Origin: Chromatiaceae bacterium
Lineage (GTDB): Bacteria; Pseudomonadota; Gammaproteobacteria; Chromatiales; Chromatiaceae
Direction of reading: 5' to 3'
NCBI GenBank assembly: GCA_028277905.1
Contig: JANQFI010000162.1
Span: 1 to 39,705, forward strand
DNA length: 39,705 nt
Shown here: positions 1-7,917 of the stretch, piece by piece
Layout: every line of letters starts with the position of its first letter
How positions within the stretch are numbered: the first letter of the stretch is position 1
Program-made: the position numbers and the translations under genes
Notes under the pieces: generated by a model
Told to the model about the DNA's origin: nothing
The model's database searches: none
What the model saw: the letters and a program-made list of their open reading frames with translations, nothing else

Positions 1-333
1 CAGGTGCAGCGCAACCCCGCGTTGCTGTTCCCGAATCGCCACGGTGGCCTGAAGGGAGCCGCGACCGCCACCACGCCGCTGGATCGCGGCGGGGTGCAAC
101 CAACGTGGCACCAGGTGGTTCCGCCTGTGGGACAAAAAAAGACTGGGCTCTCCACGTAACCGGACTAGCCGCTGCGCGGTGGGGCAGCAAGTGGCCAGAA
201 GCGCTATCTGAAGCATCCGAGTGGGAACCAATATCTAGCTCGAGGCCGTCAGATGGCTTCTGGAGCAGATCGTGGCCGGCAGCTCCGTTTAAGTGGAGAG
301 CCCAAAAAAAAGATTACACCCCACGGCCTGCGG
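1..333 (+). pseudogene. Tyrosine recombinase (integrase) fragment, split by a MITE-like insert
   Basis: Frame 1 reads an integrase C-terminal region from the window edge: a PALLFPNRHGG stretch, then TTPLDRGGVQ, ending in GQKK at about 141. After an inserted element, the same frame resumes at 310 with KITPHGLRH, the conserved box II HxLRH of tyrosine recombinases. Removing 142-312 (171 bp, 57 codons) restores one continuous frame. The gene is cut off directly after HGLRH by the inverted end of the next element at 332, so the second catalytic His and the Tyr are missing. The 5' part lies outside the window. The PLDRGG-type sequence resembles stand-alone integrases often found with IS91-like elements; that assignment is from memory of the family. 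Confidence 0.6.
143..304. repeat. MITE-like insertion with 12-bp perfect terminal inverted repeats
   Basis: TGGGCTCTCCAC at 144-155 is matched by its exact reverse complement at 293-304. The flanks carry near-identical direct repeats, AAAAAAAGA at 134-142 and AAAAAAAAGA at 304-313, consistent with a target duplication of about 9 bp, although the A-run blurs the boundary. The insert has no convincing ORF and interrupts the integrase fragment at a multiple of three bases. The absence of a transposase and the short length suggest a non-autonomous element. Confidence 0.6.
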
Positions 334-418
334 CATTATGCCGAATCCCGGATTATGCCGAATCACTGTGCGAGCGTCGGCGGCGCTCTGGCTCGGCAGT
401 GGAGACCGTTCGGCATAA

Positions 419-1422
419 TCACAGGCTCTTCAGAAACGCGAGCAGCTCGTCGTCCGGGTGGTAGCGTCCCGGTGCGACTTCGACATTGGCGGTCTTGGCG
501 AGCGCCTGCGCCTTCCTCCGCATGTCGGCGTGCAGGTAGATCTGCGTGGTCTCCACGGATTCGTGTCCCAGCCACAAGGCGATGACGGTACGGTCGACGC
601 CGCTCTGGAGTAGTGCCATGGCCGCGGTGTGGCGTAGGGCGTAGGGAGTGAAGTGATGTGCTTGTGCGCCAAGGAGGATCAGTGTCGCCGCGCGATGGCA
701 ACGTATTTGCAGACCAGATGCTCGAGGCTGTCGCGGCTGAGCGGTCGATCGAGCCGGTTGGGGAGCAGCGGGTCCTCGGGTTGGCCGCCGCGCTCGTCCA
801 TCCAGGCACGCAGTGCCGTGATCGCATCGTCCCGCAAGGGTGTACAGCGCGCCTTGCGCCCGTTGCCGAGGCAGCGGACATGAGCGCCCCGCCCAAGCAC
901 CACATCGCGGGGGCGCAGCGCGCTCAGCTCGAAGACCCGCAGCCCGGTTTGCACCGCCACGAGCAACAGCGTGCGATCACGGTGCCCGATCCGGGTCGCG
1001 GTGTCCGGGGCGGCCACCAGCGCCTCGATCTCCGCATGGCTCAGAAAGGCGATGGCGTGCCGCTCGAAACGCTTGCTCGGCATCGCCAGCACGCGCTGGA
1101 TCAGGGCGCTTGAGCGCGGCTGGTGGAGCGCAGCCTAGCCGAAGAAGGCGTGTATCGCCGCCAGCCGAACGTTGCGTGTCCGGGCGCAATTGCCGCGTCG
1201 CTGTTCGAGGTCGTCCAAGACGGCGCCCAGCACGGGCGCATCCAGATCGCGCAGCGACAAGCTGGAGGGGGCCTTGTTGGTGCGCTCCTGGACGAAGCGC
1301 AGCATCAGCGAGCAGGTATCCCGATAGCTGGCGACGGTATTTGCACTGGCTTGGCGCTGCTGCATCAGCCGCTCGGTGAAGGACCGCTCCAGCAACCGCG
1401 GCAGGCTCGCCTCGGCGCGCAT
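419..1422 (-). pseudogene. Tyrosine recombinase, broken by two stops and a frameshift
   Basis: One XerD-like recombinase can be read in pieces. An N-terminal core-binding domain (from ATG at 1422, through FTERLMQQRQ and TVASYRDT) ends at an in-frame TAG at 1135-1137. The same frame continues with the catalytic first Arg box TGLRVFELSALRPRDV and meets TGA at 679-681. The end is in another frame: LRHTAAMALL, LGHESVETTQIYLHAD, stopping at 419. The frame change near 632-645 is explained by a 7-bp tandem duplication (GCGTAGG twice on the plus strand) beside an apparent 2-base loss in the HSLRHT box. All catalytic elements are recognisable but no intact product is possible. Its 5' end overlaps the 3' end of the upstream recombinase by about 57 bp. 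Confidence 0.7.
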
Positions 1423-2121
1423 GGCCGCACCTCCCCACTGCGCTCGGGCTCGAGCCGCCGCGCAGCCAGGGCCAGCAGCTCGGGCGTCGCGGAGAGATAC
1501 CAATAGGTGTCCGCGACATGCGCATGTCCCAGATAGGCGGCGAACTGCGGCAGGCGTTGCTCGACATCGACGCCGCTGCGATACCAATCGAGCAGGGTGC
1601 GGATGGCGAAGCGGTGGCCCAGATCATGCCGCCGCGGGCCTTGATGATCCTGGGGCGCGCGCAGGTCGATCTGATGCGACAGCTCGACGACGGTCGCACG
1701 CACGCTCCACGTCGTGAGCCGGGTGCCCTGCTCGGAGCGGAAAGAACTCGGTGTCGACGGTGTGGGATACAGACCATCGCATTGCTCGGCATAGCGCCGC
1801 AGCTTGGCGGTCGTGCTTGCATGCCGCGGCAGCCAGCGCGACTTGCTGAACTTGGCGCCGCGGATGCTCAGGCTGCCGTGCTCCAGCTCCAGGTCGGCGC
1901 GCTTGAGCCCGACCGGCTCGCTGACACACATGCCGGTGACGGCCAACGGGCCGAACAGGGTTGCAGAGGTCGCTGCGCGCAGGCCGCTCGGCGATGGCAG
2001 CCGTGCCGCCGCTGCGATCCTGAACGGTCCAGGGCGCGTAACCCTGTTCGCCGAGGCGCTGCGCGCAGCGAGCCGCGTCGGGGGCCAACGGCCCTGCAAC
2101 CCCAGATGAAAGCGCTCTCAT
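1365..2121 (-). pseudogene. Tyrosine recombinase, internally deleted and frameshifted
   Basis: From ATG at 2121 the frame reads an N-terminal segment GPLAPDAARCAQRLGEQGY typical of core-binding domains, but after about 40 residues it shifts into catalytic-domain sequence, FGPLAVTGMCVSEPVGL, so most of the N-terminal domain is missing. The C-terminal half is well kept: GAKFSKSRWLP, RRHDLGHRFAIRTLLDWYR, YLGHAHVADTYWYLS. The box normally reading HDLRH here reads HDLGH, replacing a catalytic Arg. Deletion, frameshift and that substitution make it a pseudogene. It runs into the start of the next recombinase, an arrangement seen in tandem-recombinase elements. Confidence 0.65.
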
Positions 2122-2282
2122 GGTGTGTCTCCTCGCGATACCGGCCGGATGGCCAGTGCCAGGAGACACCCGGATTATGCCGAATGCAAAGCGCTCGGCG
2201 CCGTGCGGTCGCTACGCCTAGCGGCAATTTCCGACCGCAGCGAATCGGCCATTCGGCATAATCGGGGATTCGGCATAATGCC

Positions 2283-2747
2283 TAGAGAACTTGCAGCCGC
2301 GGGCCATGCCCGCTGTGTTCCTGTTGGTGAGGCCGCAAACCGACGTGCTGGCACAGCCGCGCGAAGGTCCGGCGCGCACGCGCGAACCGCTGGAGGCCAC
2401 CAGAAATGCCGGCGTGCTGCGATGCGGCAGGACGTGATCGCGCCGCTCGGCATACTGTGCCAACGCCGCGCGGGTGGACGGCGTGAAGGGGACCAGGCGC
2501 GATTTGCCGAACTTCGATCCTTGGACCGTCAGCCCATGAGCCCGCAGGTCAACGTCGTCCAAGTCGGGCTGTAGCGCCTCGCCGGGATGCAGTCCAGTGG
2601 CGGCCAGTGGTCCGATCAGGGTTTCGACGGTGGCGCCCTGCAAGCCGCCGCGCTTGAGTTGGCTGGCTGCGGCCATCAACGCCAAGATCTCTTCGTGGCT
2701 GTCTCGGTCAACGAGGCACCGTGGCGCAGCATCCGTGTCGCGAGACT
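2283..2747 (-). pseudogene. Tyrosine recombinase remnant between the RIT-like end and a MITE
   Basis: The minus strand reads ETLIGPLAATGLHPGEAL, DDVDLRAHGLTVQGSKFGK and SRLVPFTPSTRAALAQYAERR, the first half of a tyrosine-recombinase catalytic domain of the same class as the neighbour inside the element. The upstream side is cut by a 157-bp MITE at 2751. The downstream side shifts frame after the SSGSR segment and is cut by the inverted end at 2282, just where the HDLRH box is expected. It therefore keeps neither domain whole. Confidence 0.6.
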
Positions 2748-2750
2748 CTA

Positions 2751-2907
2751 GGCGATTGCCGGAAACAAACAGACCGAATGGCGCAGGATTTTCGCTCGCC
2801 TTCAAGGAGCGGCAGCGGGCGCATAGTCGAGCTCTGTGCTCGCTGCCGCGACGCAGAAGGCGGGCGAAAAGACAAGCCAGGCGGTATGTTTGTTGACAGA
2901 AATCGCC
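2751..2907. repeat. 157-bp MITE, copy 1 (full length)
   Basis: The element begins GGCGATTGCCGG and ends AAATCGCC, giving short terminal inverted repeats GGCGATT/AATCGCC. It is flanked on both sides by CTA (2748-2750 and 2908-2910), a 3-bp target duplication. Its sequence and exact length match copy 2 at 9358-9514, with further 3' ends at 28878-28959 and 31957-31971. It contains no convincing gene. The end segment GACAAGCCAGGCGGT followed by TGTTTGTTGACAG is the most conserved part. Confidence 0.75.
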
Positions 2908-2920
2908 CTAGCCTAGAGGC

Positions 2921-2943
2921 CGGATCGGATCGGATCGGATCGG
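2921..2943. repeat. Short tandem repeat (GGATC)4
   Basis: A pentanucleotide GGATC is repeated four times directly beyond the right end of MITE copy 1. No function is evident. Confidence 0.8.
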
Positions 2944-2944
2944 C

Positions 2945-3151
2945 TTGGCCGAGCAGAGGCTGCGCATCGGGCCGAGCCTCAGCAACCCGAACCACCGGAT
3001 GCTCCATGCGCTGGCGCTCGAGTCCGGCCCCATCGGCTACCGCATCGCCGGCACCGGCACCGTCACCGGCGTCACGCCGATCGCGTATCGCCACGGCGGA
3101 GAGATCAGGGCGCAAGACCTCATGCGAGGGGCGAGTCGCGGGCCGCGTTGA
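2945..3151 (+). pseudogene. Unrecognised short coding-like ORF, possible 3' gene remnant
   Basis: A 68-codon frame opening at TTG and also open upstream shows almost exclusively G/C at third positions, as real genes here do, and includes MLHALALESGPIGYRI and TVTGVTPIAYRHGGEI. It ends at TGA just before the 3' end of the potassium antiporter gene on the other strand. No family was recognised. Its upstream side meets the GGATC repeat and a MITE, so it could be the 3' end of a gene destroyed by the insertions. It could also be chance. Confidence 0.3.
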
Positions 3152-3168
3152 CCCAGACGGCTTGGGCG

Positions 3169-5121
3169 TCACCCATCCATTGCATCCGTATAGCCCTTGG
3201 GCGGCGGCGTCCAGCCGCGCTCGGTGCGATCGTGCAACAGGGTGCGATCACGGGCGATGAGCGTCAGCTCTTCCGCGGTGCGGGCGCGCACACGCTCCAG
3301 CAGGGCGCGGTTCTTGGAAAACTCCAGGTCGTGGTCCCAGAGCTCGCAGAGCTCTTCCAGGGTCTCGAGGTCGTGCATGTGGAAGGCGCGCCGGAGCTTC
3401 TCCACGGCGAACGGATGACGGCCCAGGGCGCGCAGGGTCGCGGCGCCCAGCTCCAGGGAGGCGTCGAAGACCTCGCGCAGGGCCAAGTCGGCGCCGGCGG
3501 TGCGGAGCAGGTAGAGATGGTCGACATCGAAGGCTCGGGCCAGGATCCGGAGCTGCGGGAACTCCCGGCGCAGGTACTCCACCAGGGCGACGGCGCGGTC
3601 GCGGTCGTCGATAGCGACAACGAAGGCGGTTGCCTGCCCGATGCCGGCGGCGTGCAGCAGATCCGGGCGCGAGGCATCGCCGAAGTAGCTCCTGATGCCG
3701 ATCCGGCGCATGCGCTCGACAATGCCGGCATCGTGGTCCAGTACCACGGTGCGCACCCCGGCGGCGACCAGCAGCCGGTTGACGACCTGCCCGAAGCGCC
3801 CGGCGCCCGCGATGATGACGCTGCCTTGCTCGTCGATGGAATCCGTGGGCTGCGCGGCATCGCCGCGCAGCCGCGGCAGCACCAGGCGATCGTAGCCGAT
3901 GAAGAGCACAGGTGTCAGCAGCATGGACAGCGCGATCACCAGCGACAAGAGCTTTGCCAGCTCCGGCGGGATGACGGCATTCTGGGTGGAGAAGGCCAGC
4001 AGCACGAAGCCGAACTCGCCCGCCTGCGCCAGCGACAGGGTGAACAGCCAGTGGTCGGCGGCGCGTAAATGGAATAGCCGCCCGAGGCCGAAGAGCAGTG
4101 CACCCTTGACGGCCATGACCCCAAGGGTCAGCCCCAGCACCGTGGCGAGCTCAGCGAATAGCACGCCGAAATCGATGCCCGCGCCGACTGTGATGAAGAA
4201 GAGTCCGAGCAGCAGCCCTTTGAAGGGCTCGATATCGGATTCCAGCTCATGCCGAAACTCGCTGTCCGCCAGCACCACGCCGGCGAGGAAGGTGCCGAGT
4301 GCCGGTGACAGGTCCACCAGGGTCATCAAGAGTGCAATGCCGACGACCAAGAACAGCGCCGCGGCGGTGAAGCTCTCGCGCAGGTTCGATGCGGCGATGA
4401 AACGGAACAGCGGCCGGCTCAGGAAATGCCCGCCCAAGACCACGGCCGCCACGGCGCCGAGCACCACCAGGGTGTAAGCCCAACCGGGCAGGCCGTCCAC
4501 CAGGCTCCTGGCGGCGCCGTGGTCGGCCACACCCTGCCCGGCGGCCGCGCCGCCATGGGCCGCAACCTCGCCCGCACCGGCCGGGTGCTGCGCCACCTGC
4601 GCGATCTCCGGAAACGCCAGCAGCGGAATCACCGCGAGCATCGGGATGACGGCAATGTCCTGGAACAGCAGCACCGCGAAGCCCGCCCGGCCGCCATCGG
4701 TGCGCATCAGGCCTTTCTCGCTCAGGGTCTGCAGCACGATGGCGGTACTGGACAGAGCCAGCAGCAGGCCGGCCGCCAGCGCTGTCTGCCAGTGCGCCAG
4801 GAACAGCACCCCGACGGCGGCGATGGCGCCGGCGGTTGCCAGCACCTGAAGCCCTCCCAGCCCTAGCAGCCGCGCCCGCATCTGCCAGAGCAGCTGGGGC
4901 TTCAGCTCCAGTCCCACCAGAAACAGCATCATCACGACGCCGAATTCGGCGAAGTGCTGGAGCTGCTCCGTCTCGCTGCCGACGATGTGGAAGACCGGGC
5001 CGATCACGATGCCGGCAATGAGGTAACCGAGCACCGAGCCCAGCCCCAACCGCTTGGCCACGGGAACGGCAATCACCGCCGCGCCGAGGTAGACGATGAC
5101 CTGGAATAGCACGGCACCCAT
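3169..5121 (-). CDS. Kef-type potassium/proton antiporter (monovalent cation:proton antiporter-2)
   Basis: A 650-residue inner-membrane protein. The N-terminal ~400 residues form the CPA2 exchanger domain, starting with hydrophobic helices and motifs such as GYLIAGIVIGP, MLFLVGLELKP and LSSTAIVLQTLSEKG. A linker rich in Ala, Gly and His lies at about 175-215. The C-terminal part is a TrkA-N/RCK nucleotide-binding domain with a Rossmann signature, GAGRFGQVVNRLL, and an acidic strand end, VVLDHD. KefB/KefC proteins (about 600-620 residues in E. coli) release potassium in exchange for protons and are opened by glutathione adducts of electrophiles. The gene starts 2 bp after the stop of a KefF/KefG-like oxidoreductase, the usual partner, so the two are surely co-transcribed. 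KefB versus KefC cannot be decided here. Confidence 0.88.
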   Translation of the reverse strand: MGAVLFQVIVYLGAAVIAVPVAKRLGLGSVLGYLIAGIVIGPVFHIVGSETEQLQHFAEFGVVMMLFLVGLELKPQLLWQMRARLLGLGGLQVLATAGAIAAVGVLFLAHWQTALAAGLLLALSSTAIVLQTLSEKGLMRTDGGRAGFAVLLFQDIAVIPMLAVIPLLAFPEIAQVAQHPAGAGEVAAHGGAAAGQGVADHGAARSLVDGLPGWAYTLVVLGAVAAVVLGGHFLSRPLFRFIAASNLRESFTAAALFLVVGIALLMTLVDLSPALGTFLAGVVLADSEFRHELESDIEPFKGLLLGLFFITVGAGIDFGVLFAELATVLGLTLGVMAVKGALLFGLGRLFHLRAADHWLFTLSLAQAGEFGFVLLAFSTQNAVIPPELAKLLSLVIALSMLLTPVLFIGYDRLVLPRLRGDAAQPTDSIDEQGSVIIAGAGRFGQVVNRLLVAAGVRTVVLDHDAGIVERMRRIGIRSYFGDASRPDLLHAAGIGQATAFVVAIDDRDRAVALVEYLRREFPQLRILARAFDVDHLYLLRTAGADLALREVFDASLELGAATLRALGRHPFAVEKLRRAFHMHDLETLEELCELWDHDLEFSKNRALLERVRARTAEELTLIARDRTLLHDRTERGWTPPPKGYTDAMDG

Positions 5122-5123
5122 TG

Positions 5124-5804
5124 TCAGCCCACCACGCCCGCATCGGCGGCGTCGAGCAGGCCGTCCAGGTCATGGTTGAGCCGCGGCTGTGATGCGGCGC
5201 GCGCGATGTCCAGCCGGCCATCGCGCAGCCCGGTCAGCACCCGCATCCAGTCCGCGACATGCGCGCCGATGCGCCCTTCCTCCACAGCGGTGCGGGCGCC
5301 GAAGAGCGCAAAGGGCGGCAGGTAGGTCATGCCGCACAGGAGCGCCGTCTGCTCCAGCGGGCGCAGCAGCTCGCGGATGGTGAAGTGGTTGTAGCCCTGG
5401 GCGCAGTAGGCCGCTGCGGCGCCGCCGGCGGTGATGGCACAGAAGAAGACCTTGCCGTGCAGGGCCGTGCCGCCGGTGCCGTACGCGAAGCCATGCTCCA
5501 GCACCAGGTCCTGCCATTCCTTCAAGATCGCCGGCGTGGAGTACCAATAGAGGGGGTGTTGGAAGCAGACCACTTGGTGCGCGAGCAGCCGCTGCTGCTC
5601 GCGGTCGACGTCGATCTCGGAGCCGGGATACTCGGCATACAGGTCCACGAAGGTGATGCCATCCAGCCGGCGCGCAGCGGCGGCCATGGGCGCATTGGCC
5701 TCGGAGCGGTCCAAGGACGGGTGTGCGAACAAGATCAGGATACGGCGGCCAAGGAAGGGCACCGAGGCTGGGGTCGGCGCCACGGCTTCGGGGTGTTCGG
5801 TCAT
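5124..5804 (-). CDS. KefF/KefG-like NAD(P)H quinone oxidoreductase, antiporter partner
   Basis: A 226-residue flavodoxin-fold protein. After a variable N-terminal tail of about 20 residues it reads RRILILFAHPSLDRSEAN, the phosphate-binding start of the NQO1/KefF family, then FVDLYAEYP, then VCFQHPLYWYSTPAILKEWQD, the family's flavin-site loop. The middle GYNHFTIRELLRPLEQTALLCGM is also typical. In E. coli, KefF and KefG bind the cytoplasmic face of KefC and KefB, are needed for full activity, and reduce quinones. The position immediately upstream of the antiporter gene, 2 bp apart, supports that role. The N-terminal extension is longer than usual, so a start further downstream is possible. 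Confidence 0.85.
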   Translation of the reverse strand: MTEHPEAVAPTPASVPFLGRRILILFAHPSLDRSEANAPMAAAARRLDGITFVDLYAEYPGSEIDVDREQQRLLAHQVVCFQHPLYWYSTPAILKEWQDLVLEHGFAYGTGGTALHGKVFFCAITAGGAAAAYCAQGYNHFTIRELLRPLEQTALLCGMTYLPPFALFGARTAVEEGRIGAHVADWMRVLTGLRDGRLDIARAASQPRLNHDLDGLLDAADAGVVG

Positions 5805-6398
5805 GGGGGTTCCGGGCGAACAGGATCAGCGGACATTCTAACCGGCGTCTGCCGGCCGCCCCTGCAGCGCCCGCGCCCGACTCTGGCCTGACCGACAACG
5901 CTGCGAAACAGCAGGACCCGGCGGCTTCCAGCCCGGCGCGCAGCGCGGCCATCGCCGCGTCCGGATGGCCGCGGCTCCGGCGGCCCCGCAGCAGGAAAGG
6001 GCCCCCAGGGTCGTCCCCCTGAGACGGCGGGCTGAAGCGCTTGAGGCCGGGACAGGCGGCCGGCCAATCTGGCGTCGCGTGCGGCACGCTGCACCGGAAG
6101 GGCGCAGCCGCGCGGCCCGTCGAGGCCATTCGCACCGGACTGGTGCATGGCCAGGCGGCCCTGTATCGCCTCGGGCACGGGTCCTGTGAGCTCGCAAGAC
6201 GCTGCGGTTACAGGAGGCGCACACTGCAATGATCCGGAGCATGCCCGACGACAGCCGCTCTCGGCTATCAGGTATGCTCTTTGCTTAAGATGCCTAGGGA
6301 AAACCCTAACCGGCCGGCGCCGTGCACCGACGCGAGCCAACCGCGCCGCAACCGCGAACCGCCATTAGCGCCAGCGACACCTGGAGGACACCCCCATC
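5805..6398. other. Divergent intergenic region, no gene recognised
   Basis: This 594-bp region lies between the leftward Kef operon and the rightward aminotransferase gene and should hold both promoters. Several ORFs cross it, but none gives a recognisable product or consistent third-position bias. An AGGAGG-like ribosome binding site (GGAGGA, about 6382-6387) sits shortly before the aminotransferase ATG. No tRNA or small-RNA structure was identified. Confidence 0.5.
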
Positions 6399-7745
6399 AT
6401 GAGCGCGGTCCCGCTCGAAGTCGTCGAAGCCATCGCCAGCCAGGAGCTCGCCAGCCGACCGAGTACGCCTAACGTACACATCAGCCTCAACGTCCGCGGT
6501 CTGTCCCAGTCCTCCACCCTCGCCATCAACGAGCGCAGCGCCAGGCTTCAGCGCGAAGGTCGCAAGGTCTTTCGCATGGGGCTCGGCCAATCACCCTTTC
6601 CGGTGCCGGCGAGCCTGGTGGAGGCGCTCAGGGCCAACGCCCACCAGAAGGACTACCTGCCGGTCCGCGGGCTCAGCGAGCTGCGCGAGGCGGTCGCCGC
6701 CTACCACAACCGCGCGCAGGGCATTGCGCGCACGACCGACGACGTGCTCATCGGTCCGGGCTCCAAGGAGCTGCTGTTCATTCTGCAGCTCTGCTTCTAT
6801 GGCGACCTGCTGGTACCCTCCCCGAGCTGGGTATCCTACGCGCCGCAGGCGGCCATTGCCGGGCGCCAGCACCGCTGGATCGACACCCGTCGCGAGGACG
6901 GCTGGCGCCTGACCCCGGCGGCGCTGGACGCCGCCTGTGCCGAGGATCCCGACCGTCCGCGCATCCTGATCCTGAACTACCCGTCCAATCCCCTTGGGGT
7001 CAGCTACAGCGAGATGCAGCTTCGGGCCCTGGCCCGGGTGGCGCGCCGGTACGGTCTCGTGGTGCTCTCCGACGAGATCTACGGCGAGCTGCATCACCAG
7101 GGCCGGCACGCCTCCATCGCCCGCTGGTACCCCGAGGGCACCATCATCTCGGGCGGCTTGAGCAAATGGGCGGGTGCCGGTGGCTGGCGGCTCGGCACCT
7201 TCACCTTCCCGCCTGAGCTGCGCGGCGTGCTGGACGCCATGGCCGTGGTGGCCAGCGAGAGCTACACCAGCGTCAGTGCACCCATCCAGCACGCGGCCAT
7301 CACCGCCTTCAGCGGCGGGCCGGACATGGCGCTGTACCTGCAGCGCTCGCGCCGCGTCCTGCGCCAGCTGGGTCCTGCCATCGCCGCCCGGCTACGCGCT
7401 GCCGGCTGCGAGCTGGACGACCCCGAGGGTGGCTTCTACCTGTTCCCTGACCTGAGCGCGCTGCGCGGGCGCCTCGCCGCTCGCGGCATCCACGACGCGC
7501 GGCTCCTCTGCGAGCGGGTACTGGAGGACACGGGTGTCGCCGTGCTGCCGGGCAGCGCCTTCGGCCGCTCGCCGGCGGAGCTGTCGCTGCGCCTCGCCTA
7601 TGTCAATTTCGACGGCGCCGCCGCGCTGGCCGGCGCCGCGGCACTGGACGACAGCGCCGTCGCGGAAGCCGATTTCATCGACGCCTACTGCGCCGACACC
7701 ATGGCCGGCATCGAGCGCATGGCGCGCTGGTTCGAAGCGCTTTGA
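6399..7745 (+). CDS. PLP-dependent class I/II aminotransferase
   Basis: A 448-residue fold-type I aminotransferase, probably acting on amino acids in the cytoplasm. Expected active-site elements are visible: a QKDYLPVRGLSELREAVA stretch that matches the substrate-pocket region, NYPSNPLG (Asn193-Gly200) contacting the cofactor, Asp225 and Tyr228 in LSDEIYGEL, and the Schiff-base Lys256 in SGGLSKWAGAGGWRLG. A C-terminal LSLRLAYV supplies the carboxylate-binding Arg. The protein is longer than typical aspartate aminotransferases (about 400) because of about 35 extra residues at the N terminus and a helical C-terminal tail. GGAGGA lies about a dozen bases before the ATG. Substrate cannot be told from sequence; aromatic or aspartate-type is plausible. 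The next gene is on the same strand but 172 bp away. Confidence 0.85.
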   Translation: MSAVPLEVVEAIASQELASRPSTPNVHISLNVRGLSQSSTLAINERSARLQREGRKVFRMGLGQSPFPVPASLVEALRANAHQKDYLPVRGLSELREAVAAYHNRAQGIARTTDDVLIGPGSKELLFILQLCFYGDLLVPSPSWVSYAPQAAIAGRQHRWIDTRREDGWRLTPAALDAACAEDPDRPRILILNYPSNPLGVSYSEMQLRALARVARRYGLVVLSDEIYGELHHQGRHASIARWYPEGTIISGGLSKWAGAGGWRLGTFTFPPELRGVLDAMAVVASESYTSVSAPIQHAAITAFSGGPDMALYLQRSRRVLRQLGPAIAARLRAAGCELDDPEGGFYLFPDLSALRGRLAARGIHDARLLCERVLEDTGVAVLPGSAFGRSPAELSLRLAYVNFDGAAALAGAAALDDSAVAEADFIDAYCADTMAGIERMARWFEAL

Positions 7746-7917
7746 GGGGCGGGGCCTGGTAGGGCTGTGCCCTGCTGCGACCAGCGCTACCATCCGGATC
7801 GAAATCGACATCGAATCGGTGGATGTGCTCACGCCCTGCCGGCTCCTTGGACTCACACCCTGATCCCGTTACGGCCTATGCTGTCCCCTTTCACCGCCAG
7901 CGCCAGCGTCGCCAACC

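Larger units (their letters stand above)
332..2282. mobile_element. Degenerate tyrosine-recombinase element with complex inverted ends (RIT-like)
   Basis: The left end (332-363) reads GGCATTATGCCGAAT, a short spacer, then GATTATGCCGAAT. The right end (2251-2282) is the inverse, with two CGGCATAAT units and the outer GGCATAATGCC. A further single inward unit lies at each side, ATTCGGCATAAT-type at about 411-421 and its inverse at about 2172-2183, so both ends are multi-site. Between them are two minus-strand tyrosine recombinases whose genes overlap, as in tandem-recombinase (Recombinase-In-Trio-like) elements. Both are broken. The left end sits exactly after the HxLRH box of one integrase, and the right end after the corresponding region of another, so the two flanks are different recombinase remnants. 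Confidence 0.55.
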
